37,249 bases of DNA from the IMG/VR virus record IMGVR_UViG_3300023109_002024, positions 1 to 37,249 of that record. One strand, given 5' to 3'. Shown piece by piece: positions 14,820-22,215 of the stretch. The first letter of the stretch is position 1. Each line of letters opens with the position of its first letter. Made by a program: the position numbers and the translations under genes. Under the pieces are notes generated by a model. That model was not told the DNA's origin, did not search any database, and saw only the letters and a program-made list of their open reading frames with translations. The stretch is from a virus.

Positions 14820-17711
14820 TTAAGATAGGTTAGTCGCAGCTGCAAATATTGAATTACCAGCTTTGTTACCGTCTATGAATACATCTCCTCTAATATTAGC
14901 TACTTTATCTATAAGTTCATCTAACTTTTTCTCCAGGCTTGTTGTATCTGAACTTCCTCCTGATTGTATACCTTCAGGTCTTAACCCTACTACTATATCA
15001 CCTTTATCAAAAGCAGCTGGTGGTTGTCCAGGTCTAATTATAAAGTCTTGTAGTCTTTCACTACTGTTGTATGTGGGTATTTCCTGCTTTCCAGGTTCTT
15101 TAAATCCTTTTTTCAGACCAAAAACGTCAAAGTAATCTAAAATAGCACCAATTGCTGGTCCAATAATTAAACTTATACCTCCTGTGAAAGGTGCAAGTAA
15201 TGCTCCAACGACGGCACCAAGTGTAGCTCCAGCATTATCTCTTAAAGTTTTTTCAATACCTTTTATAAATCCATATTCAAAAAAGTTGGAAACGGCTTCT
15301 GCTGCAACAAGTAAAGCAGTTAAAATTACTGATCCTTTAGCAAATACTTTTCCAAACTTACCGAAAGATTTCATTCCTTTAAATAAAGAACCAAACCTAG
15401 TGGAAAGATTATTATAGAACTTGGTTATTGTAGGCACTAGTCCTCCTTTGACTGTTCCAGCTGCTGCCCTGCCGCCTCCTTTTAAGAACTGACCACCTAC
15501 CTTGGTACCGAAAAGTAGTTTACTCAATCCGCCTTTTTTAAACAAGTTTTTAAGCATAGAAACTGTACCACCGCCTTTTACATCCATCACTACCATCGGG
15601 TTAAAAAATGTACCTCTAGTAGCCCAGGCAAGTAAAGCTGTGCCAAGTTTAAATGTAACTACTCCTCCTATTACGCCACTGAGTATTTTTAAAAGACCTC
15701 CAAAAGGAGATTCCATTATTTCATCAATATTAAAAGCTTTTCTTATTGAAGGACCTAGTTGTGATACTTTCGCCAGCATTTCACCTAAATGTTGAACAGG
15801 TACTAACAAAATATCCAATAGGGGTATAAATGCATCAATAAGTGGACCTAAAGATTGTTGTAACTTAGTGATAGCTGTTTGGAACTTATCTTGAGCATCA
15901 ATTTGTAAAAGTTGCTCTTTTCTCATATTCATTTGTTCCGCTACTACATCAGCTGAAATACCTGAACGTAGTTTCTCTAAGGCAATCATGTTACCAAGTT
16001 CCTTTCTAGACATACCTAATGCCTTCGCCATTGCATCTTGCTGTATACGATTAGATTTACCAAAATCGTTACTAAGTGCATTATTGTTAAGAATCTCATC
16101 TGACAAGGTTTTAAGGTCGTTATTCAACGCTGCCTCTCTTGCTTTAGAAAGATTTATGTTTTTACCTGTCAGTAACTGTGCTTCAAGTTCACTTTGTATG
16201 GAAGATTCAAAATCAAGCATACTTCCTGCAATACCGTCGACCTGTTCTAACGTAAGACCTAACCTTTGTGCTGCTGCATTGGCTTTAGCAATTGAAGCAG
16301 GATTACTACCTAATGATAAAGCAATTTCTTGAGATGTATTAGCAGTATCCTTAAGAACTTTTCCTAAATTGATTCCAGCTCCTCCAGCTGCTACGACACT
16401 TTTAGCCCCAGATAATGCTCCTTCATTAAAGTCATCGATGTTTCTACCTGATAATTTTAGGTTTTGTGCTAGGTTTGCACCTCCTTCTGCTCCGATACCT
16501 AACATCTTAGCAACTTCTGCTAACTTACCTACTTCCTGTGGACTGAATAAATTATTTAGGTTAAGGTTAGTTTGCTCTGCAAACTTATTCATTAACTCTA
16601 AAGTTTCAGCAGAAGTAACTAAAGCAGAATTTTGACCAGCAATTGCTCTAGCGTTCTGACCCGTAGTTCTTTGAAAATCTGTTGCAGCTTTATCTATAGC
16701 AAGATAACCTTTTAGCATTCCTGTTATGAACACTAGAGGGTCTGAAAGTTGTTTTGCAAACTCTTTTGCAGCACTACCTAAAGCTTCAAATTTGGCACCT
16801 AAGGTTGCCGTTGTACTAACTTGATCTATTAGGGTATCAAGTGACTCTTGATGCGATGCTTCCTTTTTCTCAAGAGTTGCAAGTTGGCTTTTTTCCTTTT
16901 TGGTTAACTCTTCTTCACTATCTGCCTTTTCACGTAATATAGATAACGTCTCCTTATCTATAGCACTTAGTCTTTTTGCGGCAGGTATTCTTCCTTCTGC
17001 AGTTTTGACAAGGTTAGCCCTTATGTCATCTTCTAATTTCTGGGAAATATCGCTTATACTTTCAGCAAACCCTGAGAGTCCTAATGAAGCAGCAAGATTG
17101 CCTATACCTTGTAAAGCACCTCCAGTTAGTTTAACATTGTCTAAAACTTTTCTTTCTAATGCTAATCTTTGTTCAATTTTTGCTACAGCTAAATTTTCTT
17201 GTGCAAATCTTGCTTTTTGTGCACCTAGTAATGCTAATTGACTTTCAGTTGCTTCTAGACCTGCTCGTTGACGAGCTGTTATTTCTTGTTGAACTAATGA
17301 TATGGAATCTTGTAAAATACGAAGACTTGATTTAGCTCTATCTTTTGATGTTTTAAGTTCCTTAAGTGATAGTGAATAAATACCTGCTTGTTCATCAGCT
17401 AATTTTTCAACCTCTTTTACTAAGCTTGCATAAGCTCTTTGACCTGTTCTAGTTGCTGTGTTAGTTTTACTAATTTCAGATAAATTAGCTTTTAACTGAG
17501 ACTCTAAGTCTGAAAATACTCCGAACAACCCTCTTGCTTCTCTTCTCGCATTATCGACAGCTGTTTGAAAAAGAGACATTTGCTTTTGAGCTTCCTCAGT
17601 ATCTTTAGACATTTGAGCAAACATTTTTGGGGGTTGTTGTTTAGTGAACCTTTCATAGTCCTTTTTCAACCTCTCAAAATCTCTTTGCATTTTTTCAGAC
17701 GAATCTGCCAT
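14820..17711 (-). CDS. Tail tape measure protein
   Basis: At 963 residues this is the longest gene in the window. The first ~300 residues are charged and helical with coiled-coil character (many K, E, Q and heptad-like leucines). The centre is alanine- and serine-rich. Hydrophobic segments lie at about 680-697, 795-812 and 828-862, as expected for a tape measure whose C-terminal part may enter the host envelope. A glycine-rich KGGG region separates them. The gene directly follows two overlapping tail-chaperone frames, the standard arrangement in tailed phages. If the usual ratio of about 1.5 angstrom of tail per residue holds, the tail would be roughly 140 nm. The role is secure by length, composition and position; sequence identity to a named protein was not checked. 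Confidence 0.9.
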   Translation of the reverse strand: MADSSEKMQRDFERLKKDYERFTKQQPPKMFAQMSKDTEEAQKQMSLFQTAVDNARREARGLFGVFSDLESQLKANLSEISKTNTATRTGQRAYASLVKEVEKLADEQAGIYSLSLKELKTSKDRAKSSLRILQDSISLVQQEITARQRAGLEATESQLALLGAQKARFAQENLAVAKIEQRLALERKVLDNVKLTGGALQGIGNLAASLGLSGFAESISDISQKLEDDIRANLVKTAEGRIPAAKRLSAIDKETLSILREKADSEEELTKKEKSQLATLEKKEASHQESLDTLIDQVSTTATLGAKFEALGSAAKEFAKQLSDPLVFITGMLKGYLAIDKAATDFQRTTGQNARAIAGQNSALVTSAETLELMNKFAEQTNLNLNNLFSPQEVGKLAEVAKMLGIGAEGGANLAQNLKLSGRNIDDFNEGALSGAKSVVAAGGAGINLGKVLKDTANTSQEIALSLGSNPASIAKANAAAQRLGLTLEQVDGIAGSMLDFESSIQSELEAQLLTGKNINLSKAREAALNNDLKTLSDEILNNNALSNDFGKSNRIQQDAMAKALGMSRKELGNMIALEKLRSGISADVVAEQMNMRKEQLLQIDAQDKFQTAITKLQQSLGPLIDAFIPLLDILLVPVQHLGEMLAKVSQLGPSIRKAFNIDEIMESPFGGLLKILSGVIGGVVTFKLGTALLAWATRGTFFNPMVVMDVKGGGTVSMLKNLFKKGGLSKLLFGTKVGGQFLKGGGRAAAGTVKGGLVPTITKFYNNLSTRFGSLFKGMKSFGKFGKVFAKGSVILTALLVAAEAVSNFFEYGFIKGIEKTLRDNAGATLGAVVGALLAPFTGGISLIIGPAIGAILDYFDVFGLKKGFKEPGKQEIPTYNSSERLQDFIIRPGQPPAAFDKGDIVVGLRPEGIQSGGSSDTTSLEKKLDELIDKVANIRGDVFIDGNKAGNSIFAAATNLS

Positions 17712-17730
17712 AGTGTGTAATAATGTTTTA

Positions 17731-17738
17731 TATAAATA
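17731..17738 (-). promoter_or_regulatory. TATTTATA element 19 bases before the tape measure gene
   Basis: The coding strand reads CCTATTTATATAAAA. It follows the hairpin at 17742-17762 by three bases, giving a hairpin-then-element order before the tape measure ATG. Confidence 0.4.
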
Positions 17739-17741
17739 GGA

Positions 17742-17762
17742 AAGGCCCTATTTACGGGCCTT
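17742..17762 (-). terminator. Hairpin over the chaperone stop codon, before the tape measure gene
   Basis: A perfect 7-bp stem, AAGGCCC with GGGCCTT, encloses GTAAATA on the coding strand, so the stop TAG of the second chaperone frame lies inside the hairpin. The following TCCTATTTATA is only moderately U-rich, so this may be a partial terminator or attenuator that lowers tape measure expression. Confidence 0.45.
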
Positions 17763-18047
17763 AGTTGTATAGTCTGGCTGTCTTATTGCAGGGCCAGTAG
17801 GTTGGTCGTCAAGTTTCTTTTTTTGGTTATTATTTGCTTTAGCTTGTTCGTCGTAAAATTTCTTTATTTCTTCGAACGTGTAATTTCGTAACCAAATAGG
17901 CATATTATAAACGGTATGCCAATCATAACCTCCTTTACCGTGAAATACTATTTCGTGTATTTGCTTATAAAACTGTTTCCTATAGGACTGCGTCAGGCCA
18001 AAGAAAGTTAATCCCGATGGGGATATCAACACCCTCCTCCGGACCAT
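17748..18047 (-). CDS. Second tail-assembly chaperone frame, likely made as a frameshift extension
   Basis: This frame overlaps the end of the 247-residue chaperone gene by 68 bases and lies in the +1 frame relative to it. Its first ATG at 18047 lacks an upstream Shine-Dalgarno sequence. The distinctive part begins after the overlap: SYRKQFYKQIHEIVFHGKGGYDWHTVYNMPIWLRNYTFEEI. It has a histidine- and aromatic-rich helix pattern, then a polar lysine-rich tail. The position just before the tape measure gene, and the overlapping frame, match the G/GT (gp26/gp51-like) chaperones that hold the tape measure during tail assembly and are often made by programmed frameshifting. A separate initiation at the GTG or TTG codons near 18032-18027, after GGAGGAGG, is the alternative. 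Confidence 0.65.
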   Translation of the reverse strand: MVRRRVLISPSGLTFFGLTQSYRKQFYKQIHEIVFHGKGGYDWHTVYNMPIWLRNYTFEEIKKFYDEQAKANNNQKKKLDDQPTGPAIRQPDYTTKARK

Positions 18048-18723
18048 TTTCAGGATAAAACGTTAAATCCAAATCCGGTTGAATTGACGCATAATGGTTC
18101 CTGAATGCTCTAGCATCTCTAGCTAAAAATTCATTATCAACAAAGTCTCTAATAGTTTTTTGGTCTGTCTTACCATCGACTGAAATTAAAATATGTTTCA
18201 GTCTAGTAGACATTTCTGGACTACTGTCTTTGTTAATTTTTTGTAATCCTTTTATTTCTTGATCTATATCTAGATCATCTTGATGTGTGAGTAGTTTAAA
18301 TGTAATATTTTTTTTGGTAGTAGGTAAAGTAAATGCAAACTCATTTTTACCTGCTTCAAACATAGTATCGTCAATTGTTTTATTATCCAATTTAGATAAA
18401 TCAACTGACTGTTTAGTACCGTTATACTCAAATTCGTAAATTTCACCATATCCAAGTATACGTGCTGCAACAAGTAATACGTTCTTATCACCTGCAAGTA
18501 GCTCTCCATACTTAATGCTCTTATCTACTATTAGTGCTTTAATTAGTTTATCAATTACAGTACCTCTAGTGATGTAGTTTTGATTAGTAAGTATATCCTC
18601 TTCTTTAGCAGTCATATACTTCATTTCAATCTTACCAGAAGATAAAAGAGAATCTTTAGGATAAAGTAAACCTTTTGATGGTAGATCGATAAATTCAGTT
18701 GGAAATTTGTTTTCTGATTCCAT
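17980..18723 (-). CDS. 26: Tail-assembly chaperone / baseplate hub assembly protein, gp26-like
   Basis: The 247 residues begin with the pattern of T4-like gp26 homologues: FIDLPSKGLLYP at 10-21, KIEMKYMTAKEEDIL near 32-46, and VIDKLIKALIVDKSI near 56-70. A GDKNVLLVAARILGYG helix follows. The centre has LPTTKKNITFKLLTHQDDLDID. These features link it to the protein family that assists hub and tape measure assembly in T4. The C-terminus ends in a short frame (FLWPDAVL) where a second frame takes over. The gene has a long A/T-rich leader with a TATTTATA element 29 bases before the ATG and no Shine-Dalgarno sequence. Being the G-like partner in a G/GT pair is inferred from position beside the tape measure. 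Confidence 0.78.
   Translation of the reverse strand: MESENKFPTEFIDLPSKGLLYPKDSLLSSGKIEMKYMTAKEEDILTNQNYITRGTVIDKLIKALIVDKSIKYGELLAGDKNVLLVAARILGYGEIYEFEYNGTKQSVDLSKLDNKTIDDTMFEAGKNEFAFTLPTTKKNITFKLLTHQDDLDIDQEIKGLQKINKDSSPEMSTRLKHILISVDGKTDQKTIRDFVDNEFLARDARAFRNHYASIQPDLDLTFYPENGPEEGVDIPIGINFLWPDAVL
17983..18062 (-). other. Window in which a +1 (or -2) ribosomal frameshift could join the two chaperone frames
   Basis: The second frame is open from just after a TAA at 18063-18065 to beyond the first frame's stop at 17980, so a shift must happen here. Candidate slip codons in the first frame are CCC-A at 18021-18019, GGG-A at 18015-18013 and CTT-T at 18003-18001. A shift at CTT would join ...GINF to FGLTQSYRKQ. 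A GGAGGAGG purine run lies upstream at about 18040-18033. No choice between these sites can be made by eye. Confidence 0.45.
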
Positions 18724-18752
18724 AAATTTTATTAGTTGTAACTATTGTTATA

Positions 18753-18760
18753 TATAAATA
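18753..18760 (-). promoter_or_regulatory. TATTTATA element 29 bases before the gp26-like chaperone gene
   Basis: The coding strand reads ATATATTTATATATAAC in a very A/T-rich 77-base gap between the SGNH-like gene and the chaperone gene. Local composition makes a chance match more likely here than at other sites. Confidence 0.3.
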
Positions 18761-18800
18761 TATAAATTTTATCTTTTTCTACAAACTATTACTAAGGTTA

Positions 18801-19424
18801 TTATAATAAATTTACAGGAAAAGGTTTAAAATCTACAAAAGGAGTGTATCCTTTGTGTAATATTTTTTCTGTCATATCATTACCGTATATTACATTACCC
18901 AATACTCCAAGGTGTTTGTCTAATGTAGATATTTTGTAACGTGTCTGATAGTATTCAAAATCGATAGGTAAGTTATAATCGTTAATATCTGTTAAATTGT
19001 TAAGAGTGTCGTGAGTTATGCCTGCAAAATAAAACTTTATACCAGAACTCAAAAGGTAGTGTAATATATAGTTTACATAAACCTTACTTGTAAACTCAGA
19101 GTCATAATCTGAATAAAAGTACTTATAGTATGTTTTGTTTATTCTTTTTTCATTATTAGGTGTAAAATGTTCGAAAGAATATTTGCTTTCTAACTTAGTA
19201 TGACGTAATGTATAGGACCATAACACTACTACAGTGTCTGTAGGAAGAAAATTAAAATTTCTTATTTGATGAGCGATAAGTTTATTACTTGAACGGTATA
19301 TACCTTCATTTACAAATTCTAACCCTAAATGCTTACTAACTATCTTACCCCATACTTGTTCATTACTCTGTGGAAGAGATGAACCTTCAGTGTGACTACA
19401 ACCAAACGTTATTAATCTGTTCAT
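18801..19424 (-). CDS. SGNH/GDSL-like hydrolase, apparently without the C-terminal catalytic His block
   Basis: The 207 residues begin with the block I pattern of SGNH esterases, FGCSHTEG, with S10 as the expected nucleophile. A block II-like glycine (NEG at 39-41) and a SSN segment at 45-47 follow. SGNH enzymes remove acyl groups from glycans, lipids or sugars. The usual C-terminal DxxH is not visible; the protein ends in a short FKPFPVNLL tail. It may therefore be inactive, or its histidine may lie elsewhere (for example AGITHDT near 138-144). Its N-terminus matches the plan of the longer SGNH protein at 23629-24426. It is encoded between a terminator-flanked small gene and the chaperone genes, an unusual site inside a tail module. 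Confidence 0.7.
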   Translation of the reverse strand: MNRLITFGCSHTEGSSLPQSNEQVWGKIVSKHLGLEFVNEGIYRSSNKLIAHQIRNFNFLPTDTVVVLWSYTLRHTKLESKYSFEHFTPNNEKRINKTYYKYFYSDYDSEFTSKVYVNYILHYLLSSGIKFYFAGITHDTLNNLTDINDYNLPIDFEYYQTRYKISTLDKHLGVLGNVIYGNDMTEKILHKGYTPFVDFKPFPVNLL

Positions 19425-19455
19425 TAAATATAGATATATTAACTTTGCCTTTTCC

Positions 19456-19463
19456 TATAAATA
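19456..19463 (-). promoter_or_regulatory. TATTTATA element 31 bases before the SGNH-like gene
   Basis: The coding strand reads TTTTTTATTTATAGG, directly after the 19467-19487 hairpin. The T-run of that terminator and the element overlap. Confidence 0.35.
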
Positions 19464-19466
19464 AAA

Positions 19467-19487
19467 AAGAGGGTTATTTACCCTCTT
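19467..19487 (-). terminator. Rho-independent terminator with the stop codon in its loop
   Basis: AAGAGGG pairs with CCCTCTT around TAAATAA, followed by TTTT on the coding strand. The TAA stop of the 71-residue gene is in the loop. Stem length and T-run make this one of the clearest terminators of the window. Confidence 0.7.
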
Positions 19488-19689
19488 CTTTTCTTAAATG
19501 TTTAATTTTCTTGTGCCAGAGTTTCTGTGCCTCCTCTAATGTAATTTCTCCGGACTCTATTTTTACTTTAATTTCATAGTAAATAGATTTTTTCTTAAGT
19601 GTGTTTAATCTATCATCACCGTCTTTGCCGGATGTGGCTTGTGCATTCATCCCGAATAACAGCAAGCCAATTAATAGTGCTCTCTTCAT
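19474..19689 (-). CDS. Small exported protein with signal peptide, unknown
   Basis: The 71 residues start with a typical secretion signal: MKR, a hydrophobic ALLIGLLLFGM core, and a likely cleavage after AQA at about residue 19. No lipobox cysteine is present. The mature ~52 residues are charged and helical, with an ESGEITLEEAQKLWHKKIKHL segment that recalls the short 'ITxEEA' helical hairpins at the ends of small bacterial proteins. It would act in the periplasm or outside the cell. It forms its own unit: a terminator precedes it at 19771-19798 and another covers its stop codon. Position between the tail tube and SGNH genes does not explain the role. Host-envelope modification or superinfection control are guesses. 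Confidence 0.7.
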   Translation of the reverse strand: MKRALLIGLLLFGMNAQATSGKDGDDRLNTLKKKSIYYEIKVKIESGEITLEEAQKLWHKKIKHLRKEEGK

Positions 19690-19705
19690 AAGGATGTTTT
19701 TATAT

Positions 19706-19713
19706 TAATAAAT
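19706..19713 (-). promoter_or_regulatory. TATTTATT element 16 bases before the exported protein gene
   Basis: The coding strand reads ATATTTATTAATATAAAAAC. It lies downstream of the tail tube terminator and could drive this isolated gene, which no run-through should reach. Confidence 0.35.
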
Positions 19714-19770
19714 ATAAGAACTTCTCTTAAACTTCTCTTAATATTTACTTAAACTTAGGAATAAAAGATA

Positions 19771-19798
19771 GGAAAGCCGGCACAAGGCCGGCATTTCC
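19771..19798 (-). terminator. Strong hairpin terminator after the tail tube gene
   Basis: GCCGGC pairs with a second GCCGGC around CTTGT, extended by GGAAA with TTTCC across one bulged base. TATCTTTTATT follows. It is the most GC-rich hairpin in the window and lies about 20 bases past the tube stop, which would keep tube mRNA separate and stable. Confidence 0.7.
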
Positions 19799-19818
19799 AG
19801 GTGGTTGGAGGTAAAAAG

Positions 19819-20310
19819 TTAGTAATTAAGTACGCAGTAATCCATTGCCACTGTCATAGTCAATTCTGCTACATCAGAAGTTGACCAATCGAATGAACCT
19901 TGAGACATGTTTGTGATGAATGCTCCCTTTAATACCCATTCGCTCACTACGTCCCCTACTGGTCCTAATATTTGTAATTTGATTTCTTTTTTATAAAAAT
20001 CTCTGTATCCAGCTCTACCAGTTACACTCTCATAAGATAAACGAGCCCAATCCATTACTGCCTGTGCTCCTGAAGGTGTGATTGGATCATATAAAGTCAT
20101 GTCCATGTTACCCCATTCTCTTTTTCCTCTTATTTTAGTATATGTGTTGATATGGTCCAACTTTACTACTTCGTCCTCAAAGTTAGGAGCAGTAACGTTT
20201 TTAACCATAAAGGCTGGTATACCTGTATCACCCATTGACATAAGAAACCTATTTTGCACTTTAGGTTCAAATATCGCTGCGTTAATCTGAGTTGATTCTA
20301 GTACTGCCAT
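19819..20310 (-). CDS. 19: Tail tube protein, T4 gp19-like
   Basis: This 163-residue protein forms the inner tube through which DNA passes. The length equals that of T4 gp19. The sequence has the gp19 plan: an N-terminal PKVQNRFLMSM strand, FMVKNVTAPNFE, WGNMDMTLYDPI in the centre, then VMDWARLSYE, LQILGPVGDVVSEW and WTSSD-type loops before AELTMTVAMDYC. The gene follows the sheath gene with a 34-base gap, as in T4. It ends before a strong terminator. A TATTTATA element lies 13 bases before the ATG, and an A-rich AATAAAGCAATAAA leader replaces a Shine-Dalgarno sequence. Confidence 0.9.
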   Translation of the reverse strand: MAVLESTQINAAIFEPKVQNRFLMSMGDTGIPAFMVKNVTAPNFEDEVVKLDHINTYTKIRGKREWGNMDMTLYDPITPSGAQAVMDWARLSYESVTGRAGYRDFYKKEIKLQILGPVGDVVSEWVLKGAFITNMSQGSFDWSTSDVAELTMTVAMDYCVLNY

Positions 20311-20323
20311 TTTATTGCTTTAT

Positions 20324-20331
20324 TATAAATA
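20324..20331 (-). promoter_or_regulatory. TATTTATA element 13 bases before the tail tube gene
   Basis: The coding strand reads GTATATTTATAATAAAG, between the sheath stop and tube start. An extra transcript start here would help supply the excess tube subunits; this is inferred. Confidence 0.38.
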
Positions 20332-20344
20332 TACATTAATTAAA

Positions 20345-22102
20345 TTATGCTCCAAATGTTGCTCCAGTAGGTTCAATTGTAAAGTCAAGTTGAATAAATT
20401 CTACCGTTTTTGCTGGTTGAATAAATATTTGCCCGATCAATTGGTTTCTATCGATCACATCTGGTGTGTTATTGCTGTCGTCCATTACTACTCTAAAGGC
20501 ATACAATCCTTGTCTTTGTACAACTGATTCCAAAAATGGATTCACTTGTGATAAGAATAAGTCTCTAGTTACTGTAGTGTTTTGTTCAAATACCAAGTTT
20601 CTTGATACATCGCTAACAAACTTTTTCAAGTTAATTAACAATCTACGAACATTTACTCTATCAAGAGCAGATTTCTTTTTCTGTAATGTTTTTTGTCCAA
20701 ATACTGAAATTCCACTTCCTGGGAAGGTAGCAATTGGGTTAACATTAGCATTGTAAAGTGAATCTCTTTGTGCTCTTGTTAGCTTTCTTTCTGCTTGGAT
20801 AACGTTAGGAATTCCTCCTCTTGTTAAACCTGCTGGTGCAAACCAAGGTGCGGCTGCTCCATCTGTAAATGCATATACTCCTGGTATTACTACTGATGCT
20901 GGGATCCAAACATTCTTGCCTGTAGCAGATTGTGTTTGTAACCATGGCCAGTAAGTTGCTGTATATGAACTATTGATTGTTCCTGCTGCAGCTACTGCAT
21001 TGCTCACTGTAGCTCCGTATTGCTCTACATCTATTACAGCAATTGAATCACCTCTATTCTGTGCTAGAGATATAATACTGTCTAGTTGTGTTTTATGTGT
21101 TCCAAAATCGTAAATAAGACCAGGTGCTGAAATAATGTTAAACACGTATTCGTCTTTATTTTCTAGAATTGCAATTGCATCAGCATAAGAAGTTGCTTCT
21201 AAACCTTGTGTATTGGTATCTGTAATATCACCAAAATGGTTATTAGCTGCATCGTTCTTATATAATTGTCCTGCTGCTCCGTGGAAGGATCCAGATTGTG
21301 CCACTGGTAAAGAACCAGAATAACTTACACTATCTCCATCTGTTCCTACTGTAATACCGTCATTTCCTACATAGTTAAGTGTAGGAGTGTTTACTGAAGT
21401 AATTCTAATATAACGTGATCTGTTAACATATTCACCTACTGTTGAGATGTATGTTACTTCTCCGTCTGTTGATTTTGTCTTGTATTGATTACCAATAACT
21501 CTTTCGATATAATTCTCTGAATTTGGATCTAATGATAAGTCATTAAATGATTCAAGAATAATTTTACCTTTTGTGTTATCATCTCCTCTACGTACAAGTA
21601 GTGAAAATGTACCAACACTGTTATTAACATTAGAAATCTCAAATCTTAAATTATCAGCTTCTCCATCTGCCAAACTTCCGTCACTATTGTGAACAGCTGA
21701 ATCTGGGGATGACCCTGTTGCGTTGTTAAGCAAAGCTCCTTTGCCAAGAGTTTCTAAAGTAAATGGTTGTGATGCAACTCCTGATGCCGTAATAGACGTG
21801 TTAGATGCTGCGGTGAATGAACCAGATACTACTCTGGTTACTAATACTGAATTTCCTCCTTGTTCAAAGTATGATTTAGCTGCGATTGAAGTAAAGTACT
21901 CAAACTTGTTTGAACCTGATGCAAAAGTGGTACCAAACACTCTTTGGTATTGTCCGTATGAAGTAACTACTGTAGGTTCTTCTACAGGTCCTTTTACGGT
22001 AGGTCCAATAAGTGCAGCTCCAGCTTCTAACGGTGCAGGTGCAATAAACGAGATATCATTCTCTCTTGCTAAAACGCCTGGGGAGATTAAAGTTTCTGCC
22101 AT
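20345..22102 (-). CDS. 18: Contractile tail sheath protein, gp18-like
   Basis: This 585-residue sheath subunit surrounds the tube and contracts on infection. The N-terminus is diagnostic: ISPGVLARENDIS, then AGAALIGPTVKGPVEEPT and SYGQYQRVFG. The C-terminal domain has the conserved RDSLYNANVNPIATFPGSGISVFGQKT region, then VNVRRLLINLKKFV and the FRVVMDDSNNTPDVID strand used for inter-subunit handshakes. The middle, about residues 100-310, is a variable Ser/Gly/Thr-rich domain exposed on the outside. It follows the end of the glycan cassette with a 113-base gap that contains a TATTTATT element 28 bases before the ATG. The leader AACTTAAAATAAC is A-rich, with no Shine-Dalgarno sequence. Confidence 0.95.
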   Translation of the reverse strand: MAETLISPGVLARENDISFIAPAPLEAGAALIGPTVKGPVEEPTVVTSYGQYQRVFGTTFASGSNKFEYFTSIAAKSYFEQGGNSVLVTRVVSGSFTAASNTSITASGVASQPFTLETLGKGALLNNATGSSPDSAVHNSDGSLADGEADNLRFEISNVNNSVGTFSLLVRRGDDNTKGKIILESFNDLSLDPNSENYIERVIGNQYKTKSTDGEVTYISTVGEYVNRSRYIRITSVNTPTLNYVGNDGITVGTDGDSVSYSGSLPVAQSGSFHGAAGQLYKNDAANNHFGDITDTNTQGLEATSYADAIAILENKDEYVFNIISAPGLIYDFGTHKTQLDSIISLAQNRGDSIAVIDVEQYGATVSNAVAAAGTINSSYTATYWPWLQTQSATGKNVWIPASVVIPGVYAFTDGAAAPWFAPAGLTRGGIPNVIQAERKLTRAQRDSLYNANVNPIATFPGSGISVFGQKTLQKKKSALDRVNVRRLLINLKKFVSDVSRNLVFEQNTTVTRDLFLSQVNPFLESVVQRQGLYAFRVVMDDSNNTPDVIDRNQLIGQIFIQPAKTVEFIQLDFTIEPTGATFGA

Positions 22103-22130
22103 GTTATTTTAAGTTAAATTGTTTTTCTAT

Positions 22131-22138
22131 AATAAATA
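22131..22138 (-). promoter_or_regulatory. TATTTATT element 28 bases before the tail sheath gene
   Basis: The coding strand reads GAATATTTATTATAG within the 113-base gap ahead of the sheath. That gap also holds a short AGAG/CTCT repeat; no other feature is evident in it. Confidence 0.35.
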
Positions 22139-22215
22139 TTCAAAGAGAATCGAAACCGTTTATATGTATAGAGTAATCTCTTACTTAAATAAATATACAA
22201 AAAAAGTGTCAAAAT

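Noticed and set aside
15988-16332. Plus-strand frame of 114 codons opposite the tape measure gene, with several others nearby
   Set aside because: Long open antisense frames are expected opposite an alanine- and serine-rich helical gene; none has supporting context.
18000-18003. prfB-like +1 shift site (CTT TGG C) as the proven frameshift position
   Set aside because: The natural prfB site needs a stop codon and a purine run three bases upstream; here the next codon is TGG and the purine run is about 29 bases away. It is kept only as one of three candidates.
21723-22112. Plus-strand frame of 129 codons opposite the sheath N-terminus
   Set aside because: It mirrors conserved sheath coding sequence; no promoter or neighbour supports it.
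22103-22215. Possible promoter plus operator or small RNA in the gap before the sheath
   Set aside because: Apart from one TATTTATT and a 4-bp AGAG/CTCT repeat nothing is convincing; no stable fold or conserved box is visible.
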